5,044 bases of DNA from Sphingobacteriales bacterium (GTDB lineage: Bacteria > Bacteroidota > Bacteroidia > Chitinophagales > Chitinophagaceae): contig JAHEFC010000320.1 of assembly GCA_024640385.1 (NCBI GenBank), positions 1 through 5,044 on the forward strand, in the 5' to 3' direction. Within the stretch, counting starts at the first letter, position 1; each line of letters begins with the position of its first letter. A program made the position numbers and the translations under genes. This document shows, one piece after another, positions 1 through 5,044 of the stretch. The notes under the pieces were generated by a model. The model made no database searches and was not told the DNA's origin. It was given only the letters and a program-made list of their open reading frames with translations.

Positions 1-1
1 C

Positions 2-913
2 TGGATCATAGATATGAAAGGGACGGCCTCCAATAAACTCAGTGGCCAAATTGAAATGGTCAGAGACGATGAGGGTTTATCATGGCAGTCTTACAACACT
101 TCGGTTAGACTCTGGCGGGTTCGCTGGCTTGGAGATCTGTTTGCCGCTGTTGGCGAAAATGGGAATATCATCTTCATGGGAGACGGGGGTTCCTGGGTTC
201 CCATCGGACCAGACCTGACCAGTTTCCTGAAGGATATTTGTTGGACAGGGAATTTCATGGTAGCTGTGGGAGACAACAGTACTATCCTGACCACTACTTT
301 TGCAGATGAATGGTCCAGGCCCACCGTTCCCGTTTCCAATGCCATGTTAACAGGTGTTGCATGGTCGGGCAGCCAGGCGGTTGTAGTTGGTTCCAACGCT
401 GAAAACCGCAATCCGGTTATCCTGAGATCCGATCAGGGTGAAACCTGGTCAAAAGTCAGCCTTCCGGAACAATACAGTGGTCATCTGAATGGAGTGGTCT
501 GGGCCAATAACAAGTTTATGGCCTTTGGCAAAGATGGAACTCCCGTTGTATATACGTCTGCGGATGGTATCAACTGGTTGCGGCAGAGTTTCAGCGGATT
601 TGAAGGTGAGATCATGGAAATGATCTGGACCGGATCAGCCTATTGCGCCGTTGGGCCGGGCATTACTGCCGTATCCGCGGATGGCAATAGCTGGACCACC
701 AGGGCAGTGAATATGGTGCCTTACGGGGTTACCTGGAGCGGTAAATATTTTATGATGACTGGTTTTACAGGCATGTTCAGAAGTGAAAACGGATTGGATT
801 GGACACAAGTGAAAGAAGGTGGGTCTAATCCCCCGGTGAGCATTGCCTGGTCTGGCCTGCGTTACGTGGCCGTAGGCGGCATGCATGGCCCAGCTTGGAT
901 GGTTTCACCTTAG
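2..913 (+). CDS. Trp/Gly-repeat beta-propeller protein (5' end probably outside the window)
   Basis: The reading frame is open to the left edge. The first ATG in the window is at 14, but no signal peptide or ribosome site precedes it, so the true start probably lies upstream. Numbering from that ATG (299 residues to the TAG stop), the protein is built of seven units of about 36 to 46 residues. Each has an inner strand with a conserved Trp (W38, W77, W117, W163, W205, W241, W279), followed by a hydrophobic stretch, usually ending in a V/F-G pair (AVG, VVG, AFG). A Ser/Asp-Gly-x-x-Trp hairpin then carries a second Trp (W24, W61, W100, W145, W188, W227, W263). This pattern resembles the sialidase/Ycf48-like propeller repeats found in secreted or surface proteins of Bacteroidota. 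No catalytic residues are recognisable, and the ligand is unknown. It converges on the barrel gene at 1040-1633. The CDS is certain; the fold is a strong inference; the function is unassigned. Confidence 0.85.
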   Translation, partial: WIIDMKGTASNKLSGQIEMVRDDEGLSWQSYNTSVRLWRVRWLGDLFAAVGENGNIIFMGDGGSWVPIGPDLTSFLKDICWTGNFMVAVGDNSTILTTTFADEWSRPTVPVSNAMLTGVAWSGSQAVVVGSNAENRNPVILRSDQGETWSKVSLPEQYSGHLNGVVWANNKFMAFGKDGTPVVYTSADGINWLRQSFSGFEGEIMEMIWTGSAYCAVGPGITAVSADGNSWTTRAVNMVPYGVTWSGKYFMMTGFTGMFRSENGLDWTQVKEGGSNPPVSIAWSGLRYVAVGGMHGPAWMVSP

Positions 914-948
914 ATAGACCTCTTTAAAAATTTGATCCTTATTTAATA

Positions 949-1024
949 AGAGAGTAAAATAGACAGCGAGCCAGAGTAAAGGTTGAGTCACCCTAACTCT
1001 GGCTCGCTGTCTATTTTACTCTCT
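949..1024. terminator. 29-bp perfect inverted repeat between convergent genes, likely bidirectional terminator
   Basis: Bases 949-977 are exactly reverse-complementary to 996-1024, giving a 29-bp stem without mismatch around an 18-nt loop (978-995). Inside the loop, 981-983 can pair with 990-992. The stem sits 35 bp after the stop of the plus-strand propeller gene and 15 bp after the stop of the minus-strand barrel gene, so transcripts from both sides would fold it. The flanks are A/T-rich (TTATTAAAT on the minus strand, CTCTTT on the plus strand), but there is no clean uridine tract on either side. The stem is far longer than a usual intrinsic terminator. Bidirectional termination or 3'-end stabilisation is the simplest reading; a member of a dispersed repeat family is the alternative. 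The structure is certain and the role inferred. Confidence 0.7.
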
Positions 1025-1039
1025 GACTCTCTTTATGAA

Positions 1040-1633
1040 TTAAAACATAAGTGCCACTCCGATCTGCCCACCCCGGCTTTTCCATTTATCCGTATTCTCA
1101 TCAATATTGTTCAGGTTGGTAAGCCCAACCCCGTAACGGCCATAGACCCTGAAACTGAGAATGTTCAACTGTACGCCGCCTAAAATAGATACATTCCCGC
1201 TTTTGAATGCCGCCGCCCCATCCTGCAGCAGTGTTTTTTGTTCAGACATCAGGATGCTGAAATTAGGACCTGCCTGGAAAGAGATCAAAGGTGAAGGCCT
1301 CCACGTTAGCAGAACAGGTATGGACAGATAATTGAGTTTTACATTTTTCAATGTGCCGGGATTTATGCTCTTATACAAAGTATCGAACTGATACCCGGTT
1401 TGAGGATTGGACTGGTTGAAAAGCACCTCAGGCTGAATACCCCAGTTCTTGCTCCACATCAATTCAGCAACCCCGCCAACATGGTATCCCCATTGGAATT
1501 CATCCTGGAAAGACTTTCCATCGATCTTGTACATGGTAGCTCCGCCTTTCACACCCAATTTTATGCCCTGGGCAGAAGCAGCGCCCGCTGCAAGCAAACA
1601 TGCGGTCATCAGGATAAGCATTCTAATTTTCAT
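1040..1633 (-). CDS. Outer-membrane beta-barrel protein, PorT/OMP_b-brl_2-like
   Basis: This 197-residue protein begins with a clear Sec signal peptide: basic MKIR, a hydrophobic core, and an A-S-A/Q signal peptidase I site after residue 21. The mature part alternates polar and hydrophobic residues in short amphipathic strands separated by Gly and Asn turns. It contains NYLSIPVLLTW (101-111) followed by the FQAGPNFSIL segment (119-128), the kind of core seen in the Bacteroidota 'porin family/outer membrane beta-barrel' group. It ends in phenylalanine, the usual C-terminal signal for insertion by the BAM complex. At about 176 mature residues it suits an eight-stranded barrel. The role is unknown; members of the family are seldom characterised. 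The start at 1633 is chosen because the signal peptide begins there. No Shine-Dalgarno sequence precedes it, and an A-rich leader does. It lies 94 bp downstream of the phosphoesterase gene on the same strand. Confidence 0.9.
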   Translation of the reverse strand: MKIRMLILMTACLLAAGAASAQGIKLGVKGGATMYKIDGKSFQDEFQWGYHVGGVAELMWSKNWGIQPEVLFNQSNPQTGYQFDTLYKSINPGTLKNVKLNYLSIPVLLTWRPSPLISFQAGPNFSILMSEQKTLLQDGAAAFKSGNVSILGGVQLNILSFRVYGRYGVGLTNLNNIDENTDKWKSRGGQIGVALMF

Positions 1634-1670
1634 ATAGTAGTTTTTATGGGGGTTTGACTGTAAAAAAAAA

Positions 1671-1707
1671 CAAATACTAAACCACGGACTGTTAAATGGC
1701 TTACAAA
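1671..1707 (-). promoter_or_regulatory. Weak candidate promoter for the beta-barrel gene
   Basis: Read on the minus strand, TAGTATTTG (1679-1671) resembles the Bacteroidota -7 element TAnnTTTG but has one extra base in its spacer. A TTTG lies upstream at 1707-1704, a possible -33 element, but the gap of 24 bases is longer than usual. A run of nine T on this strand follows at 1670-1662. The site is about 40 bases before the start codon, a reasonable leader length. Both elements are off consensus, so read-through from the phosphoesterase gene is also possible. Confidence 0.25.
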
Positions 1708-1727
1708 TATTTGTTAATTGGAAATTA

Positions 1728-2972
1728 CTATACGAGCTCGATCAATGTTATTTCAGGAAGAATTCCTACCCGTCCCGGGTAACCGATAAATCCAAATCCC
1801 CTGTTCACATAAAGCTTCTGGTGACCATCTTCATAAAGGCCTGCCCATTGCCTGTAAACATACTGCACAGGGCTCCATTTGAACCAGGGTACTTCCACGC
1901 CAAATTGCATGCCATGGGTATGTCCGCTCAAAGTAAGGTGAATGTCTTTATAATTCTTCACTTCCGCATCCCAATGGCTGGGATCATGACTCATCAGTAT
2001 CTTAAAAGGTATCCGTTCACTGCCTTCATAGGCAGTCGGCAAACTGCCATATCTTGCGAAATTCGCTTTTGCGCTCCAGTTCTCTATCCCGAGCAGGGCC
2101 ACCTGGTGCCCTTCTTTCTCAAGCACAACGTGTTCATTCATCAGCAGTCTCCACCCCATTTCTGCATGTATATTCTTAAGTTGCCTGAGATTTTCCTTCT
2201 TTGCTTCAGGGTTCGGCCAGCTCGCATAATCTCCATAGTCGTGATTGCCGAGTGTACTGTATACACCCATGGGTGCTTTCAGCTTTGCAAAAACATCCTT
2301 GAATTCCAGCATTTCATCGGCCCTGTCGTTCACCAGGTCCCCTGTAAATAAAATGAGATCAGGTTTTGTTTCCAGTATCAGTTCAACACCTTTCTCAACG
2401 GCTTTCTTATCAGTAAATGATCCGGAGTGAATATCAGAGATATGGATGATGCGCAAACCGCGGAAGCCTTCGGGAAGGTCTTTAAACCGCATGGCCACCT
2501 CCTGTAGCTTGTAACGGTATTTGTTTCCAAATCCCCACAGCAGGGTACCAAACAATGTAGTGCCCAACCCGATACCAAGCCAGCTCATAAAAGTTGACCG
2601 GGTAATAGTGCTTGAGCTGAACTCTTCATTCTGTACAAACCGGTAATAGAGTTTACCCCCACCCCAGTGGATCACGCGCCTGAGGTCATCTACCAGGAAA
2701 ATACTTGCTGCGATGAATTTTGCAATGAATACCCCGATCAAAGTTGCAAAAACATAAATACGAACAACTTTGGACCAGTTCTCGATCTGAAGCAAGGATC
2801 CGAACATGAATACAGTTAGGGCCGCTACAGTAAGCAACCAGTATAAAGAATAAATAACCAGCCTGACCTTAGGGGCCGCAGCCTGCGATACATGTTTCAC
2901 TGCCTGGAACACATACCAGTCGATCAACAGCATGATCAGGATGAAAATGCCGGAACCGAGTACTCTTCTCAT
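1728..2972 (-). CDS. Membrane-anchored calcineurin-like metallophosphoesterase (YaeI/YkuE-like)
   Basis: This 414-residue protein has about four hydrophobic membrane segments (roughly 4-24, 37-60, 70-93, 126-146) followed by a complete calcineurin-type phosphoesterase domain (about 172-412). All the metal-site motifs are present: SDIH (D180, H182), GD (D212), GNHD (N243, H244, D245), SHD (H329) and GHTHG (H351, H353). The family hydrolyses phosphoesters with a two-metal centre; its substrates include nucleotides and the lipid A precursor UDP-2,3-diacylglucosamine. Nothing in this sequence fixes the substrate. The multi-span N-terminus is typical of Bacteroidota homologues and places the active site at the inner membrane. 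Just before the last membrane segment, TRSTFM (124-129) resembles a damaged twin-arginine motif. It starts 8 bp after the stop of the FMN reductase gene, so the two are probably co-transcribed with the reductase first. No strong terminator follows it. Confidence 0.93.
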   Translation of the reverse strand: MRRVLGSGIFILIMLLIDWYVFQAVKHVSQAAAPKVRLVIYSLYWLLTVAALTVFMFGSLLQIENWSKVVRIYVFATLIGVFIAKFIAASIFLVDDLRRVIHWGGGKLYYRFVQNEEFSSSTITRSTFMSWLGIGLGTTLFGTLLWGFGNKYRYKLQEVAMRFKDLPEGFRGLRIIHISDIHSGSFTDKKAVEKGVELILETKPDLILFTGDLVNDRADEMLEFKDVFAKLKAPMGVYSTLGNHDYGDYASWPNPEAKKENLRQLKNIHAEMGWRLLMNEHVVLEKEGHQVALLGIENWSAKANFARYGSLPTAYEGSERIPFKILMSHDPSHWDAEVKNYKDIHLTLSGHTHGMQFGVEVPWFKWSPVQYVYRQWAGLYEDGHQKLYVNRGFGFIGYPGRVGILPEITLIELV

Positions 2973-2980
2973 AGATTGTT

Positions 2981-3484
2981 TTAAAAGGCGATAAATTGGT
3001 CCACCTGTTTTTCTATGGCTTCAATTGTTGGCGAATCCTGGATCCTGACTCCGCCGTTCAGCAATTTGTCTACCATGGAAATGGGAAGCTTATTGGGGTG
3101 TACCATTACGTGAAGGTAATTCAGGGAACCGGTTAAATGGTCCATCCCCCTCAGGTTACCTGCCCGGCCTGTAGATATGCCGGTTAACAATGCTTTTTTC
3201 CCCGGCCACACCTTTTTATAGTCTGAAAGATCGATCATGGTTTTCAGAGAGCCCGGGAAACTGCCATTATATTCCGGCAGAATGAAAATGAATTTGTCGG
3301 TCGGGATCAGTACTTCCTGCTCCAGTTTGGTCAGCACCTCGGATTTATGGTTAAGGTCCAGTCCCTCCAGGGAAACAATTTCCGACTCTATGCCCTTTTG
3401 TTTCAGGATATCGTGGTATTGCCTGGCAACCATGAGAGACCTGCTGCCGTGGCGATTGGTGCCGGAAATGATTGTATACTTCAT
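2981..3484 (-). CDS. NADPH-dependent FMN reductase (flavodoxin-like fold)
   Basis: This is a 167-residue single-domain flavoprotein of the NADPH-dependent FMN reductase/azoreductase family, close to the usual family length. After the first strand (KYTIIS) comes the FMN-phosphate loop GTNRHGSRS (8-16). The LPEYNGSFPGSLK segment (69-81) follows, which contacts the flavin ring and the dimer interface, and then the TGISTGRAGN loop (101-110). Such cytoplasmic enzymes transfer two electrons from NAD(P)H through FMN to flavins, quinones, azo dyes or metals; the physiological acceptor here cannot be told. An in-frame ATG at 3529 would add 15 residues. The start at 3484 is preferred because the conserved domain begins at once there and the extension fills the divergent promoter region. 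It is the first gene of a probable two-gene unit with the phosphoesterase 8 bp downstream. I see no convincing promoter on this strand. Confidence 0.9.
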   Translation of the reverse strand: MKYTIISGTNRHGSRSLMVARQYHDILKQKGIESEIVSLEGLDLNHKSEVLTKLEQEVLIPTDKFIFILPEYNGSFPGSLKTMIDLSDYKKVWPGKKALLTGISTGRAGNLRGMDHLTGSLNYLHVMVHPNKLPISMVDKLLNGGVRIQDSPTIEAIEKQVDQFIAF

Positions 3485-3518
3485 GATCTTAGGGGTTATA
3501 ACACCCAATGTTGATATA

Positions 3519-3553
3519 TTGTTCCCCAAAATGGTGCCGATCGATTAAATTTG
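3519..3553 (+). promoter_or_regulatory. Candidate Bacteroidota promoter for the hydrolase-parA pair
   Basis: TAAATTTG at 3546-3553 is an exact match to the Bacteroidota -7 consensus TAnnTTTG. A TTG at 3519-3521 could serve as the -33 element, although the 24-base gap is a few bases longer than usual. Transcription would begin near 3558-3560, leaving a leader of about 20 bases before the ATG at 3580. That fits the shorter of the two possible starts for the hydrolase. The assignment rests on pattern only. Confidence 0.45.
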
Positions 3554-3579
3554 CCATTCTGACAAAATCCGGGTTTTTC

Positions 3580-4260
3580 ATGCAATTCACTTATTATGGA
3601 CATTCCTGCTTCAGCGTTGAGGTAAACGGGAAAAAACTATTGTTTGACCCCTTTATTACACATAATGAACTCGCTAAATCCATAGATATCGATCGTATTG
3701 AGGCCGATTTCATTCTTGTAAGCCATGGCCATGCCGACCATATAGCGGATTGCGAGGCCATTGCAAAGAGGACTGGGGCCACAGTGATCACCAATTGGGA
3801 GATCCATGAATGGCTGTCAAACAAGGGTCTGGAGCATATTCACCCCATGAACACCGGCGGGACCAGGGAATTCAGTTTCGGCACGGTGAAATGTGTGGTT
3901 GCCCAGCATTCCTCCAGTTTACCGGATGGCAGCTACGGGGGAAATCCCATGGGATTTGTGATCAAATCCACCGAAGGCAATTTTTATTATGCCGGCGATA
4001 CAGCCCTCACCATGGACATGCAGCTGGTGCCAAGATTCGCGCCCCTCAATTTTGCCATTTTTCCCATTGGCGATAATTTCACCATGGGCTACGAAGATGC
4101 TATCAGGGCTGCACATATGGTGAGTTGTCAACAGGTGATCGGTGTGCATTACGACACCTTCGGGTACATCAAAATAGACCACGGAAAAGCAACAGAAGCA
4201 TTTACAAAAAACGGACTAACACTGCATTTACCTGCAATCGGGTCCACCATAAACATATAA
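3580..4260 (+). CDS. UPF0173-type metal-dependent hydrolase, metallo-beta-lactamase fold
   Basis: This 226-residue protein has the length and layout of the UPF0173/YtkL group. It opens with the typical MQFTYYGHSCF start (H8), then LLFDPF (20-25). The metal-binding signature is SHGHADH (H49, H51, D53, H54), with further ligands expected at H110 (VAQHSSS), D140 (YAGDTA) and H190 (GVHYDTF). All five metallo-beta-lactamase motifs are therefore intact, and a working two-metal cytoplasmic hydrolase is expected. The family's natural substrate is not established, and antibiotic resistance should not be read into the fold. An ATG at 3508 would add 24 residues, but these are unlike the family and would place the start upstream of the likely promoter, so 3580 is chosen. 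Only 11 bp separate its stop from the ParA start, so the two are probably co-transcribed. Confidence 0.93.
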   Translation: MQFTYYGHSCFSVEVNGKKLLFDPFITHNELAKSIDIDRIEADFILVSHGHADHIADCEAIAKRTGATVITNWEIHEWLSNKGLEHIHPMNTGGTREFSFGTVKCVVAQHSSSLPDGSYGGNPMGFVIKSTEGNFYYAGDTALTMDMQLVPRFAPLNFAIFPIGDNFTMGYEDAIRAAHMVSCQQVIGVHYDTFGYIKIDHGKATEAFTKNGLTLHLPAIGSTINI

Positions 4261-4271
4261 CCAACTAAAGC

Positions 4272-5044
4272 ATGGTCCGTACGATCGGGATAGCAAATCA
4301 GAAAGGAGGTGTAGGCAAAACCACAACAGCCATCAACCTGGCGGCAAGTTTGGCCGTACTGGAGTTCAAGACGCTCTTGGTGGATGCGGATCCGCAGGCC
4401 AACAGCACAACCGGGGTTGGCTTCGACCTGCATAATGTACAGCAAAGCCTGTACGACTGCATGGTGAACCAGATGCCTGCAAAAGACGTGGTATTGAAAA
4501 CCGAGATCCCTAACCTATTCCTGCTCCCCTCACATATCGACCTTGTGGGTGCAGAGATCGAAATGATCAACTACCCTCAACGCGAGACCGTTTTGAAAAA
4601 CATACTGGCTGAGATCAAAGATGAATATGATTTCATCGTGATCGACTGCTCGCCGTCCCTGGGCCTGATCACTGTCAATGCACTGGTTGCTGCCGACAGC
4701 GTAGTAGTACCGGTACAAGCAGAATTTTTTGCATTGGAAGGACTGGGAAAATTACTGAACACGATCAAGATCGTGCAAACCAGGTTGAACACGGAGCTGA
4801 AAATAGAAGGGATCCTGATGACCATGTATGATGGTAGGCTGAGACTATGCAACCAGGTGGTCAGTGAAGTGCGCCGTCATTTTGAAGAACTTGTTTTCAA
4901 TACCATCATTCACAGAAACACGAGGCTGAGCGAGGCTCCAAGCGTGGGCAAACCCGCCATTTTATATGATGCGGAAAGCAAGGGTGCCATCAACTACCTC
5001 AACCTGGCAAAAGAGATCCTGCAGAAGAACAATATGACAAGGAT
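4272..5044 (+). CDS. parA: ParA/Soj chromosome-partition ATPase (3' end outside the window)
   Basis: The frame is open from ATG 4272 to the right edge, giving 257 residues with no stop. The deviant Walker A motif is KGGVGKTT (11-18), with signature lysine K11 and P-loop K16. DADPQ (38-42) forms the A' motif, and FIVIDCSPSLG (121-131) forms Walker B. Further on are PVQAEFFALEG (147-157), RNTRLSEAPS (225-234) and YDAESKGAINY (242-252), all typical of Soj-type ParA. The protein binds ATP, dimerises, coats DNA non-specifically and is stimulated by ParB bound at parS, so moving the replication origin region. It begins at the P-loop without the N-terminal helix-turn-helix of plasmid type Ia ParA, which favours a chromosomal copy. 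Family members are about 255-265 residues, so only a few codons are missing. It follows the hydrolase gene by 11 bp; parB is expected next but not visible. Confidence 0.95.
   Translation, partial: MVRTIGIANQKGGVGKTTTAINLAASLAVLEFKTLLVDADPQANSTTGVGFDLHNVQQSLYDCMVNQMPAKDVVLKTEIPNLFLLPSHIDLVGAEIEMINYPQRETVLKNILAEIKDEYDFIVIDCSPSLGLITVNALVAADSVVVPVQAEFFALEGLGKLLNTIKIVQTRLNTELKIEGILMTMYDGRLRLCNQVVSEVRRHFEELVFNTIIHRNTRLSEAPSVGKPAILYDAESKGAINYLNLAKEILQKNNMTR

Noticed and set aside
1400..1657. Plus-strand open frames opposite the barrel gene
   Set aside because: They are antisense shadows of a gene with a clear signal peptide and barrel strands. Their translations show no domain or family pattern.
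1703..1714. 12-bp perfect palindrome ACAAATATTTGT between the phosphoesterase and barrel genes
   Set aside because: It is short and almost wholly A/T, so it is too weak for a terminator and expected by chance in such sequence. No second copy was seen.
1821..2351. 176-codon plus-strand open frame opposite the phosphoesterase
   Set aside because: It is antisense to a domain with all catalytic motifs intact, and its translation has no recognisable pattern.
3485..3529. In-frame upstream ATG giving the FMN reductase 15 extra N-terminal residues
   Set aside because: The extension is unlike the family, whose first strand begins at the internal Met, and it would cover the divergent control region.
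3508..3579. In-frame upstream ATG giving the UPF0173 hydrolase 24 extra residues
   Set aside because: The family begins with the MQFTYYGHSC segment at 3580, and the TAAATTTG promoter match lies between the two ATGs.
3580..4260. Reading the metallo-beta-lactamase fold as an antibiotic-resistance gene
   Set aside because: Sequence and length match the housekeeping-like UPF0173 group, not the secreted beta-lactamases. There is no signal peptide.
4302..4310. AAAGGAGGT, a near-perfect Shine-Dalgarno sequence inside parA
   Set aside because: It is the coding sequence for the K-G-G part of the Walker A motif, with no sensible start following it. Genes in this window do not use Shine-Dalgarno sites.
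1..5044. Mobile element, phage, CRISPR array, tRNA or rRNA
   Set aside because: Apart from the hairpin at 949-1024 I found no spaced direct repeats, transposase or integrase genes, cloverleaf or rRNA-like sequence. The coding genes look like ordinary chromosomal ones.

Overview
The window looks like ordinary chromosomal DNA from a member of the Bacteroidota, probably in or near the Chitinophagaceae. Three things suggest this: a PorT-type outer-membrane beta-barrel protein, start codons without Shine-Dalgarno sequences, and a Bacteroidota-style TAnnTTTG -7 promoter element. The genus is an inference; there is no rRNA or other marker in the window.

Layout, left to right. (1) A plus-strand gene, open at the left edge, encodes a seven-unit Trp/Gly-repeat beta-propeller. 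(2) It converges on a minus-strand gene for a secreted outer-membrane beta-barrel protein. The gap between them holds a perfect 29-bp inverted repeat, the most striking non-coding structure here and probably a bidirectional terminator. (3) Upstream of the barrel gene, on the same strand, is a two-gene unit: an NADPH-dependent FMN reductase (first) and a membrane-anchored metallophosphoesterase (second), 8 bp apart. (4) A 95-bp divergent intergenic region separates this unit from a plus-strand pair: a UPF0173-type metallo-beta-lactamase-fold hydrolase and, 11 bp downstream, a Soj/ParA chromosome-partition ATPase that runs off the right edge.

How they fit together. The two divergent units are compact and likely operonic, but no shared pathway can be shown. 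ParA would act with a ParB expected just past the right edge. The barrel protein and the propeller look like envelope or secreted components of unknown ligand.

I searched for an undescribed system and did not find a convincing one. There are no CRISPR repeats, tRNA or rRNA genes, transposases or phage genes. The points worth following up are the long perfect hairpin, the closed seven-blade arithmetic of the propeller, and a degenerate Tat-like motif in the phosphoesterase.
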